From assembly GCA_018363915.1 (NCBI GenBank), contig JAGZMY010000025.1:1-12328 (forward strand): a DNA stretch of 12,328 bases, read 5' to 3'. Origin of the DNA: Anaerococcus vaginalis. GTDB lineage: Bacteria > Bacillota > Clostridia > Tissierellales > Peptoniphilaceae. The notes under the pieces are model-generated. The model was not told where the DNA came from and did not search any database. It saw nothing but the letters and a program-made list of their open reading frames with translations. The position numbers and the translations under genes are program-made. Positions 4,470-12,328 of the stretch are shown one piece after another. Within the stretch, counting starts at the first letter, position 1, and the number at the start of each line of letters is the position of its first letter.

Positions 4470-6860
4470 ATGAAAAAAGCAAATATTTCTAAAGAAAAAG
4501 GAAAGCCCAAAAAGAAGCTTTCCTTTTTTGGTGGGAAGAAGAAAAAGAGCGTTCAGGAAACAATCCCTTATTTAAGAATGTTGAGAAATGGAATTTGCCA
4601 AGTTGAGAAGAACAAATTTAATAAAATGATACGTTTTTTAGATATTAACTACCAGCTTTCAACAGAAGAAGATAAGGAAAGTATATTTAATGAATTTTCA
4701 AGTTTTTTAAACTATTTTGATCCAAGTGTTGATATAGAACTTTCATATATTAATCGTATAGGAAAAAATGAAGAAGTAGAAAAAAATATCAATGTTCCGG
4801 ATAGAAACGATTCATATAATGAAATACGAAAAGAGTACAGGGAAATGCTAAAAAACCAGAGTCAAAAAGGAAATAATGGACTTACTAAATATATGTATAT
4901 CACCTTTAGCTTACAAGCACAAGATTTAAAAGAGGCAACTACAAGACTTGAAAGAATGGAAATGGATATATTAAATAACTTTAAGCAGATGGGAGTAAAA
5001 GCTTATGTACTAAGTGGATATGAAAGGTTGAAGGTTATTCACGATATATTAAATCCAAATAAGAATTTTGTTTTTTCCTTTGAAGACCTAAAATATAGTG
5101 GACTATCTACTAAGGATTATATAGTACCAGCATCATTTAACTTTTCATCTCACAATCAATTTAAAATTGGAGAATACTTTGGAGAAGTAAACTTTCTGCA
5201 AATTCTAGCACCTGAATTATCAGATAGATTATTATCAGAATTTTTAGGGGTTGAAGAAAATATGATTGTAACATTTCATATAAATTCCATTGATCAAACA
5301 GAAGCTATAAAGATGATTAAGAGAAAAATAACGGACTTGGATAAAATGAAAATTGAAGAAAATAAGAAGGCTATAAGATCAGGATATGATATTGATATTC
5401 TTCCAAGCGATTTAATTACCTACGGTAATGATGCTAAGAAACTATTAGTAGAACTTCAAAATCATAATGAGAGAATGTTTGTCATAACTATTTTGTTTAC
5501 AAATATGGAAAAAAGTAGAAAGAAATTGAGTAATATAATCTTTCAACTAAATTCAATAGCAGTTAGGCATAATTGTGTATTGAAAAATCTTAACTATAGA
5601 CAGGAACAAGGACTAATTTCTTCCCTGCCACTTGGAAAAAATGAAATAGAAATAAAAAGAGGACTTACAACCAGCTCTACAGCAGTCTTTATTCCTTTTA
5701 CAACAGAAGAGTTGTGCTTAGAAGGAGAGAGCTTATATTACGGATTAAATGCTTTAAGTCGTAATATCATTATGACAGATAGAAAGCTTTTAAAGAATCC
5801 AAACGGTTTAATACTTGGAACACCGGGTAGCGGTAAATCTTTTTCAGCTAAAAGAGAAATTACCAATGCTTTTTTAATCACACAAGATGACATCATTATC
5901 TGTGATCCGGAAGGGGAGTATGGAAATTTAACTAAGGCACTAGGTGGAGAAGTTATAAAAATATCGCCAACAAGTAAGGATTATATAAACCCGTTGGATA
6001 TAAATGTAGACTATGCCGATGAAGACAATCCCTTATCTTTAAAGTCTGACTTTATTCTTTCACTGTTTGAACTTGTAGTAGGAAAGGAAGGGTTAAGTGC
6101 AGAAGAAACTTCAGTAATTGATAGATGTCTTCCAATATTATATAAGGATTACTTCGACAATCCAATTTCTGAAAATATGCCAATTTTAGAAGATTTATAT
6201 AATTTACTTTTAAAACAAGAAGAAAATGTAGGGAAAAAATTAGCGGTAGAAATGGAAATTTATGTCAAAGGCAGCCTCAATGTATTTAACCATAGGACTA
6301 ATGTAGATACAGGAAATAGAATTCTTTGTTATGACATTAAGGAATTAGGAAAGCAACTTAGAAAAATAGGTATGTTAATTGTTCAAGATCAAGTGTGGAA
6401 TAGAGTAACTATTAATAGAAATAAGAAGGAAACCAGATATTACTGTGACGAATTCCATTTGCTTTTAAGAGAAGAACAAACAGCCTCATATTCCATAGAA
6501 ATTTGGAAGAGATTTAGAAAATGGGGCGGGATTCCAACAGGATTAACACAAAATGTAAAGGACCTTTTAGCCAGTCCCGAAATAGAAAATATATTTGATA
6601 ATACAGATTTTATCTTAATGCTTAATCAAGCTAGTGGTGATAGGGAAATTTTAGCTAACAAGTTAAATATATCTCTTTATCAGTTATCCTACGTAACAAA
6701 TTCCAATGAGGGAGAGGGATTACTATTCTATGGAAACACAATAGTACCTTTTGTAGATAGATTTCCTAAAGATACAAAATTGTATAAGTTAATGACAACT
6801 AAACCAGAAGAATTAAAGGAAGGGATAGAAATTGATAGACAGAGAGAAGTTAAAAACTAA
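4470..6860 (+). CDS. virB4: VirB4-type conjugation ATPase
   Basis: VirB4 ATPases power assembly of and transport through type IV secretion channels from the cytoplasmic face. The 796-residue frame has a basic N-terminus, an N-terminal domain containing IPYLRMLRNGICQVEKNKF, a Walker A loop GTPGSGKS at residues 450-457, an Asp-Pro-Glu-Gly block near residue 480 (CDPEGEYG), and the Walker B acidic pair in YYCDEFHLLL at residues 658-667. The motif GGIPTGLTQNVKDLL follows, as in other Gram-positive VirB4 proteins. No clear ribosome binding site precedes ATG 4470. With the in-frame stop at 4428-4430 upstream, this start probably relies on reinitiation and may be weak. The ATPase core appears intact. 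The 3' end overlaps the methyltransferase gene by 29 bases. Confidence 0.92.
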   Translation: MKKANISKEKGKPKKKLSFFGGKKKKSVQETIPYLRMLRNGICQVEKNKFNKMIRFLDINYQLSTEEDKESIFNEFSSFLNYFDPSVDIELSYINRIGKNEEVEKNINVPDRNDSYNEIRKEYREMLKNQSQKGNNGLTKYMYITFSLQAQDLKEATTRLERMEMDILNNFKQMGVKAYVLSGYERLKVIHDILNPNKNFVFSFEDLKYSGLSTKDYIVPASFNFSSHNQFKIGEYFGEVNFLQILAPELSDRLLSEFLGVEENMIVTFHINSIDQTEAIKMIKRKITDLDKMKIEENKKAIRSGYDIDILPSDLITYGNDAKKLLVELQNHNERMFVITILFTNMEKSRKKLSNIIFQLNSIAVRHNCVLKNLNYRQEQGLISSLPLGKNEIEIKRGLTTSSTAVFIPFTTEELCLEGESLYYGLNALSRNIIMTDRKLLKNPNGLILGTPGSGKSFSAKREITNAFLITQDDIIICDPEGEYGNLTKALGGEVIKISPTSKDYINPLDINVDYADEDNPLSLKSDFILSLFELVVGKEGLSAEETSVIDRCLPILYKDYFDNPISENMPILEDLYNLLLKQEENVGKKLAVEMEIYVKGSLNVFNHRTNVDTGNRILCYDIKELGKQLRKIGMLIVQDQVWNRVTINRNKKETRYYCDEFHLLLREEQTASYSIEIWKRFRKWGGIPTGLTQNVKDLLASPEIENIFDNTDFILMLNQASGDREILANKLNISLYQLSYVTNSNEGEGLLFYGNTIVPFVDRFPKDTKLYKLMTTKPEELKEGIEIDRQREVKN
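4495..4529 (+). terminator. Terminator-like hairpin inside the 5' part of virB4
   Basis: The arms 4495-4506 and 4517-4528 can pair over 12 bp (core GGAAAGC/GCTTTCC) around a 10-base loop, and T's run from 4524 to 4529. The form matches the terminators at 68-107, 2181-2209 and 2299-2327, but it lies 25 bases inside the reading frame. It encodes the basic EKGKPKKKLSF segment, so A/T-rich lysine codons could produce it by chance. Whether it terminates transcription is unknown. Confidence 0.45.
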
Positions 6861-7797
6861 CTATATTATTAATTTAGATGCAATTTCTGCTCTAAAGGAA
6901 TTTCCAGATAAAATATTTGATTGCTGTATTACATCTCCTCCATATTATGGACTTAGAGATTATAAAGCAGAAGGACAAATTGGAAGAGAAGAAAGTCCGG
7001 AGGAATATTTAAATAAATTAATTAAAGTCTTTAGAGAAGTAAAAAGAGTATTAAAAAAAGAAGGAACACTTTGGGTAGTTATTGGAGATTCTTATGCAGG
7101 TACAAGAAGCAAAAAAAAATATAAAGATCCTAAAAACATAGAAGGAAGAAGTGGTCAAAAAGAGTCTATTACAGAAAAACTCAGTGGCTACAAGGCAAAA
7201 GACTTAATGGGGATACCTTGGCAACTAGCTTTAAAATTAAGAGAGGATGGTTGGTATTTAAGAAGCGATATTATTTGGCATAAGGAAAATGCCATGCCTG
7301 AGTCTTGTAGGGATAGACCATCAAGGTCTTATGAACATATCTTCCTACTATCAAAAGCAAGAAAGTATTTCTATAACTTTGACGCTATGAAAGAACCAAT
7401 AAAAGAAATAAGCAAGAAAAGATATATGAGGGCAAGAGGAAAAAATAATAAGTATTTACAAGAAGGTACAGGAGCTAAAAGACAGAGCATAAATGAAGCA
7501 AGAGAGTATGGAGAATATATAGGAGATAATGTCCCTAAGTTTAGAAACAATAGAGATATTTGGACTATTAACACCAGTGCATTTAAAGGAAAACACTATG
7601 CGGTATTTCCACCAAAACTGGTAGAACTTTGTATAAAAGCAGGATGTCCTAAAAAAGGCTTAATTCTTGATCCTTTTATGGGTTCAGGAACTGTTGGAAT
7701 GGTAGCTATTAGGATGGACAGAGAATATATTGGAATTGACATAAACAAAGACTACTGTCAAATAGCTAAAGAAAGGATAGAGAAAAATATGAAATAG
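6832..7797 (+). CDS. Orphan beta-class DNA amino-methyltransferase (N4-cytosine or N6-adenine)
   Basis: The 321-residue protein transfers a methyl group from S-adenosylmethionine to an exocyclic amino group in DNA. The catalytic motif IV is TSPPYYGLRDY (SPPY at residues 35-38), and the AdoMet-binding motif DPFMGSG is near the C-terminus at residues 280-286, followed by REYIGIDIN. This catalytic-before-AdoMet order defines the beta class, and SPPY favours N4-cytosine over adenine. The region between them, roughly residues 85-250, should hold the target recognition domain. The start is TTG at 6832, supported by AAGGAAGGG upstream, and it overlaps virB4 by 29 bases. No restriction endonuclease is nearby, so it more likely shields the element from host restriction or marks it than forms a restriction-modification pair. 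Elements of this family often carry such a gene here. Confidence 0.85.
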   Translation: MIDREKLKTNYIINLDAISALKEFPDKIFDCCITSPPYYGLRDYKAEGQIGREESPEEYLNKLIKVFREVKRVLKKEGTLWVVIGDSYAGTRSKKKYKDPKNIEGRSGQKESITEKLSGYKAKDLMGIPWQLALKLREDGWYLRSDIIWHKENAMPESCRDRPSRSYEHIFLLSKARKYFYNFDAMKEPIKEISKKRYMRARGKNNKYLQEGTGAKRQSINEAREYGEYIGDNVPKFRNNRDIWTINTSAFKGKHYAVFPPKLVELCIKAGCPKKGLILDPFMGSGTVGMVAIRMDREYIGIDINKDYCQIAKERIEKNMK

Positions 7798-7806
7798 GAG
7801 GTATAT

Positions 7807-10773
7807 ATGAAAAAGAAAGGGAAAGTAAACCCAAGAGATGTACCAAAGACCAAACTTATATCAGAAAAGAAAGAAGAAAGCAATGAAAAATTCAGTAGTA
7901 CAGAGAGAACATCAGATTTTTCAAAAAAAGAAATTAATAAAGTAAAAAGCAGGAATAACATAGACAATAATGATGAAAACTCTAAGTATTATTCATCTCA
8001 TTTGCAAGAAAATAGTCAGGATTTACTCAACGAAAAAGATAAGTCAAATAGAGGAAGAAGACAAAGAAAAAACCATGAGGAAAAATTTTCAGAAACTTTC
8101 TATCATAATGAATATCAGCCAGAATATTCGCAACAGCAGCATAGAAAAATGGAAGAAAATGAGGAAAGTAGATATGGTGAATATTACGGGCAAGAAACAG
8201 AATACAGGCTAAGTAACTTTAAAGAAGATTTTAATGATAGACCAAATTCAACTAGCTCTAATTTAAAAAGTAGCACTTCTCCCCAAAAAAATTACAAGGG
8301 GAATAGTAATTTAAAATGGAAGAAAAACGTTGAGAGTGAAAGTCTTAATGGCGTGCAAGAGAAAAAAACAAGGAGATTTAGAAAAGAAGAAGATAAGAAT
8401 TTTAATATAGAGGTAAGTTCAACATATGATCCCTTATCGCAGGACTCAGATAATGATGGTGTCATAGATCGCTATGACATGAACTTTAGTGATAGCAATG
8501 TATCATATAGGGACACAAGAGATGACTATAAGTATTTACCATCTTCTGATGTGCAAAGAAAAAATTGGGATGGTTCTTCTATTCTTGGTAATAAAGGGAA
8601 AGAAAGCTTTCAAAAAAACACCTTAAAAAAACTTTATCAATCTCAAAGTCAGTTTAAGGACAAAGGGGAAAAAGCAGAATTAAAATCTTTAAATGGGAAG
8701 TTTAGAAGAAAAGACTTATCATATAAGGCAAATGAAGAAGATAAAAAAATAATTCAAGATCTGAATACTAATAAAAAACAAAATAGCAAATATTTCAAAG
8801 GCAAAGTTAGAAATTTAGAAGAAAAAAATATGCTAATGGATAGGGTTTCTAGTGGGAAATTTAGACAGGATAGCCTATCTGAAGGATTTAAAAGTGAATC
8901 TGAAAAAAATAAAGATAAATATAATATAAATAAAAAGAATCAAGAAAAAATAGGCACGAAAAAAGAAATCTTCAAACAGGAAAAAAACGTAATAAAAAAT
9001 GAGAATCTTGAAGTAGATGAACTTGATTTAAATCATAGTGGAATTTCTAATAAAAACAAGGGAAAGAAAAGACAAATAAAAGACGCTTTTGATAATACTA
9101 TAAAGAAAAGCAACTTTGATCCAAAGAAAGAATACACCAGGACAAAAAAAGAAGTACAGGATTCTAAAAATGTATCTGAAGAAAATAAGGTAGATACAAA
9201 AAATAAAACTAAATTCCATTCTAAAAAAGATAACAAAAGTGAAAAAGATAAGTTTTATAAAAAGGAAGATAAAGTATCAAAACTATATGAGAAAAAGAAT
9301 AAAAAGGAAAAAGAGTTAATTAAGGATAAGAAAAAGTCAAAAAAAGCGGGTTTAGAAAAACCTATTACTTTTGCGAGTGCTATGACGGCAAACTATCTAT
9401 ATAGTGGGAAAGATGATAATGCAGGCGTTAACGCTGCTTATAAGCTTAGTAGAACTACCGAAGTTGTAGGTAGAGAAATTAGCCATTTTAGAAGAAAAAA
9501 ACCTTTAAAAACTCAAAGAAAAATAAAATCTTTAGAAGGAAAAATTTATAAGAAAGAAAGTAAACTCCTCTTTCAAAGAAATTTTGAAGAATTGAAGAAG
9601 ACTAAAGATTATCAAAACTCTAATAAATTGAATCGATTTTTTATGAAAAAGAAGTTTCATAGAGATTTTAGGAAGAAACACGGGGAAGGTTTAGTAAATA
9701 GAATAAAGAAATCTTTCGCTAATATTGGAAAGAAAACATTGGAAGTTTTAAAAAACAAAGGATATAAGCAAATTTTAATTGCCCTTTGTATTTTAGGACT
9801 TTTTTTTATGCTATTTCAAGGAATTAGCAATGTCGGCAGTCTTACTTCAGGATTAACAAGTAATGTTATAGCTACAAGCTATCTATCAAAAGAAGAAGTT
9901 TTAATGGATATTAATAATGAATTTACAAGTTATGAATATGCATTACAAGATGAAATAGATAGTATTAAAGAAAATTATCCAAATTATGATGAATATCATA
10001 TAAAAGGAGATTCTGTTGGTCATGATCTACACGAGCTTTTTAGCTATTTAACAGCAAGATATGGAGAGATTAAGTCAGCTGAAGAGATACAAAAGGAATT
10101 AAAAAAACTATTTAATCAAATGTATGAGAAAAAATATACTTCAAAGTCTATTACAAAATATGACAGTGAAGGAAATCCATATACCTATAGAATTCTAACA
10201 TTAACTATAAAAAAGAAAAGTATTGATGAAATAGCAAGAGAAGAATTTGCAAACTATGAAACAAATATGGCTCATTATTTAGCTTTACTTGATAGTCAGG
10301 GAAATATGAGTGGATATTTTGGATCAAGCTATGGGAACTTGGGAGAGATTATAGACAATCCAAACTTTGGAAATCCCGGTCTTGCTTTTGATTCTGAAAC
10401 TGCCAAAGCCTTATTTAATGAAGCAGAAAAACATATAGGCAAAAGATATGTGTTTGGAGCAAGTGGACCATCTAACTTTGACTGTTCAGGTTTTGTATGT
10501 TGGTCATTTACAAAGTCTGGTGTAAAGAGAATGCCAAGAACTACAGCTTGGCTTATTTATAAAAACTATTGTAATCCAATATCTCCAAGCGAGGCAAAAC
10601 CTGGGGATATTATTTTCTTTAAAGGCACATATAATTCCGGTACGCCAATTTCTCACGTAGGGATATATGCCGGAAATGGAATGATGCTCCATGCAGGAGA
10701 TCCTATCCAATATGCCAGTATAAACTCAAGGTATTGGAAAAATCACTTTTATTCCTTTGGTAGACCAAAATAA
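7807..10773 (+). CDS. Long membrane-anchored NlpC/P60 cell-wall hydrolase (CD1108-like, VirB1 role)
   Basis: This 988-residue protein should cut peptidoglycan to let the secretion channel through. Residues 1-530 are highly charged and rich in Lys, Glu, Asn and Ser, with little predicted fold. Within them, residues 213-224 form an Asp-rich DSDNDGVIDRYD loop like thrombospondin type 3 or EF-hand calcium loops. A more ordered, conserved-looking stretch starts near residue 518 (KPITFASAMTANYLYSGKDD). One membrane helix spans about 656-674. The C-terminal NlpC/P60 domain, about 861-988, shows the catalytic Cys893 (DCSGFV), His950 (SHVGIY) and a third polar position at His962 (HAGDPI). No signal peptide is present, so the long N-terminus is cytoplasmic and the hydrolase is outside. 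AGGAGG, spanning the end of the upstream gene, sets the start. The role matches TcpG/VirB1-like hydrolases. Confidence 0.88.
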   Translation: MKKKGKVNPRDVPKTKLISEKKEESNEKFSSTERTSDFSKKEINKVKSRNNIDNNDENSKYYSSHLQENSQDLLNEKDKSNRGRRQRKNHEEKFSETFYHNEYQPEYSQQQHRKMEENEESRYGEYYGQETEYRLSNFKEDFNDRPNSTSSNLKSSTSPQKNYKGNSNLKWKKNVESESLNGVQEKKTRRFRKEEDKNFNIEVSSTYDPLSQDSDNDGVIDRYDMNFSDSNVSYRDTRDDYKYLPSSDVQRKNWDGSSILGNKGKESFQKNTLKKLYQSQSQFKDKGEKAELKSLNGKFRRKDLSYKANEEDKKIIQDLNTNKKQNSKYFKGKVRNLEEKNMLMDRVSSGKFRQDSLSEGFKSESEKNKDKYNINKKNQEKIGTKKEIFKQEKNVIKNENLEVDELDLNHSGISNKNKGKKRQIKDAFDNTIKKSNFDPKKEYTRTKKEVQDSKNVSEENKVDTKNKTKFHSKKDNKSEKDKFYKKEDKVSKLYEKKNKKEKELIKDKKKSKKAGLEKPITFASAMTANYLYSGKDDNAGVNAAYKLSRTTEVVGREISHFRRKKPLKTQRKIKSLEGKIYKKESKLLFQRNFEELKKTKDYQNSNKLNRFFMKKKFHRDFRKKHGEGLVNRIKKSFANIGKKTLEVLKNKGYKQILIALCILGLFFMLFQGISNVGSLTSGLTSNVIATSYLSKEEVLMDINNEFTSYEYALQDEIDSIKENYPNYDEYHIKGDSVGHDLHELFSYLTARYGEIKSAEEIQKELKKLFNQMYEKKYTSKSITKYDSEGNPYTYRILTLTIKKKSIDEIAREEFANYETNMAHYLALLDSQGNMSGYFGSSYGNLGEIIDNPNFGNPGLAFDSETAKALFNEAEKHIGKRYVFGASGPSNFDCSGFVCWSFTKSGVKRMPRTTAWLIYKNYCNPISPSEAKPGDIIFFKGTYNSGTPISHVGIYAGNGMMLHAGDPIQYASINSRYWKNHFYSFGRPK

Positions 10774-10792
10774 GGGGAAGGAGTAAAAATCT

Positions 10793-11050
10793 ATGAATAA
10801 AAAATTAATCAGAAACATAGAAAAACAGAAGAATTTAAGAAAGAAAAAAGAAGAAATTGAAATAGAACTTCAGTTATTAGTAGAGGAACAAGAAGAAATA
10901 GAAAATTTAGAGGTCATCAAGGAATTTCGAAGTCGAAAAATATCTCTTGATGAATTTTTATTTATTGTTAGAAAAAATAAGGAAGAAGAAAATAGAGAAA
11001 GACAAGAACTTAAAAGAAAAGATACAAATGAAAGTGAGGAAAATTTATGA
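10793..11050 (+). CDS. DUF4315-family coiled-coil protein
   Basis: The 85-residue protein starts with a long heptad-rich helix (about residues 5-42, rich in Lys, Glu and Leu) and is followed by VIKEFRSRKISLDEFLFIVRKN, the conserved second half of DUF4315. Members sit downstream of the NlpC/P60 gene in Tn1549-like elements, and their function is unknown. The tail is charged and variable. GGAAGGAG at 10776-10783 provides the ribosome binding site. The stop overlaps the next ATG as ATGA at 11047-11050, so the leucine-rich-repeat gene is translationally coupled to it. Confidence 0.8.
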   Translation: MNKKLIRNIEKQKNLRKKKEEIEIELQLLVEEQEEIENLEVIKEFRSRKISLDEFLFIVRKNKEEENRERQELKRKDTNESEENL

Positions 11051-12328
11051 AAAAAATAACAAGTGGAATTTTAGCTGTGATAATGCTACTTGTAAGTCTA
11101 GTGAATATAGTGGCTGTAAGTCCTGTATATGCAAGTACAGATTATAAGGTAGAGTGGACGGAAGATGATTTTATGTATTCCTCTAAGGGAAATATAATCG
11201 CCTTTAGTGATAAAGGCTTAGAAAAGAAAGAAAAGACAAATGTTCTAGTATTTCCTGAAGGAACGAAATCTGTAAATGGAAATTATTCTTTAAGTCATTC
11301 AAACGATGAACTTAGATATAAAAGAGAATTTGGACGTGGCAAACATTGGGATAAAGTAATTGTTCCTGATTCTGTTAAGCATTTAGGGTTATGCTGCCTT
11401 TTACGAAGCAAGTATAGACGAGGTAAAACTATCAAATAGTCTAACTTATCTTGGTGGTTTAGCATTTTTCAATTGTGGACTTAGAGAAGTAACTTTACCT
11501 GATACTTTGGTAAATATTGAACATAATGCTTTTGAAAGAAATAACCTCCAAGAAATAACTATACCGAAGTCTGTGAAGACAATTGAACAGTATGCTTTTT
11601 CAAGAAATAAATTGCATACTATAAAAGTTTTAGGCAATCCAAATATTAACAGTAAGGGAGTATTCCATAATCAAGAAGTTGAATATAGACCAAAACAAAA
11701 TCCATTTTACGAAAATCATTTTGGTTTCAACGGAAATCAAGGATTCAAATCTATTCCTAATGGATTGAGGTATGAAAATGGAGAGTTTGTCTTTGATAAG
11801 AATGTAGATAGTGTAGAAATTGAATTTGATTATAACAATGATATGTATCAAGGAAAGATGACAATTTACAATCCAAATAAATACTCCATTGATACTCAAA
11901 CAGATTTAACAGGGCAAGATATTGATGAAAAGGACAATAAGATTGATGATTTAACCAAAAATATTAAGGATTTAGAAAATCAGATCAAAGACTTAAATGA
12001 AAAGAAACAAGAAGACCAATCAAAGATAGATGAGTTAAAGGAAAAGTTAGAATCTTGCAAAGATAATGGAGAAAAACTAAAACAAGAAAAGTCTAAGTTA
12101 GAAGAAGAGATTAGAGAGAAAGACAATAAGATTGCTCAATTGAATAAAGAAATTGAGGATCTTAAAAATTCTAACAATGATGAACTAATAGCAGAAATTA
12201 CTCAGCTTAAAGATGAACTAAAAAGATTACAAGATGAAAATGCAAAACTAAAAGAAGATTATTCATCTACAAAATGGGAGTTAGAAGCTGAGAAAGAAAA
12301 GACCGATAAAAACGAAAATAAAATCAAA
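11047..12328 (+). pseudogene. Secreted leucine-rich-repeat/coiled-coil surface protein, frameshifted and cut by window edge
   Basis: ATG 11047 opens a Sec signal peptide of about 29 residues (basic MKK, hydrophobic core, cleavage after VYA). A short domain follows, and then BspA-type (LRR_5) leucine-rich repeats from about 11350 to 11640, with units such as VTLPDTLVNIEHNAF and ITIPKSVKTIEQYAF. The initial frame ends at TAG 11437-11439. The repeats continue in the +1 frame from 11387 (GYAAFYEASIDEVKLSNSL), so an extra G in GGG at 11386-11388 best explains the break. From about 11910 to the window end comes a long coiled coil of Lys/Glu/Leu heptads. The C-terminus is outside the window. LRR_5 proteins are often adhesins of anaerobes. 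Other elements usually have a DUF4366 gene here, so this may be a cargo replacement. Confidence 0.8.

Noticed and set aside
7970..8212. Alternative + strand ORF inside the NlpC/P60 gene
   Set aside because: It is out of frame within a longer gene with better start signals, and its sequence is an unstructured shadow of the charged region.
10947..11147. + strand ORF spanning the DUF4315/LRR boundary
   Set aside because: It overlaps two well-supported coupled genes in another frame and lacks a ribosome binding site.
11446..11899. Two reverse-strand ORFs opposite the leucine-rich-repeat region
   Set aside because: The + strand shows continuous LRR and coiled-coil coding through this region, so the antisense frames are shadows.
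1..12328. CRISPR arrays, tRNA or rRNA genes, insertion sequences, attachment sites
   Set aside because: I saw no regularly spaced repeats, cloverleaf or rRNA-like sequence, transposase or integrase frames, or recognisable att core sites. The element ends are outside the window.

Overview
The window is a stretch of an AT-rich integrative and conjugative element of the Tn1549/CTn type found in Firmicutes. Its lysine- and asparagine-rich proteins, strong AGGAGG ribosome binding sites and gene order suggest a low-GC Gram-positive anaerobe, perhaps an anaerobic coccus such as Peptoniphilus, Anaerococcus or Parvimonas. The genus is a guess from composition and gene style. All genes that I accept lie on the + strand.

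Layout. Positions 1-420 hold the tail of an unidentified gene that runs into a strong terminator, then a small TnpW-like gene. Positions 331-1146 hold the C-terminal half of the coupling protein VirD4. Its N-terminal membrane anchor and Walker A half are missing, so the left side of the conjugation region looks deleted. Positions 1198-2209 form an independent cassette: a consensus sigma-A promoter, a short hairpin RNA and an Abi_2/AbiF-type HEPN protein, closed by a terminator. Positions 2210-2350 carry a ten-codon ORF and a second terminator. Positions 2351-11050 are the type IV secretion operon: an SSB-like OB-fold protein, Maff2, VirB6-like, a small membrane protein, PrgI (VirB3-like), VirB4, an orphan DNA methyltransferase, a very long NlpC/P60 cell-wall hydrolase and DUF4315. 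Positions 11047 to the window end hold a secreted leucine-rich-repeat/coiled-coil protein that is frameshifted and runs off the edge.

How the parts fit. VirB6, PrgI, Maff2 and VirB4 would form the membrane channel and its ATPase. The NlpC/P60 protein would open the cell wall for it. The SSB-like protein and the methyltransferase would handle and mark the transferred DNA. VirD4 should deliver the DNA, but it is broken here. virB4 also has an in-frame stop near its natural start, and the last gene has a frameshift. With three lesions in one operon, this copy looks like a decaying element or one that depends on helper functions.

The most interesting locus is the AbiF cassette with its upstream structured RNA. 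It resembles the AbiF-RNA arrangement, in which an RNA is thought to restrain a HEPN RNase toxin. It sits inside a conjugation operon and has its own promoter. A second theme is the set of terminator-type hairpins directly in front of genes within the transfer region, which would call for antitermination or for multiple promoters.
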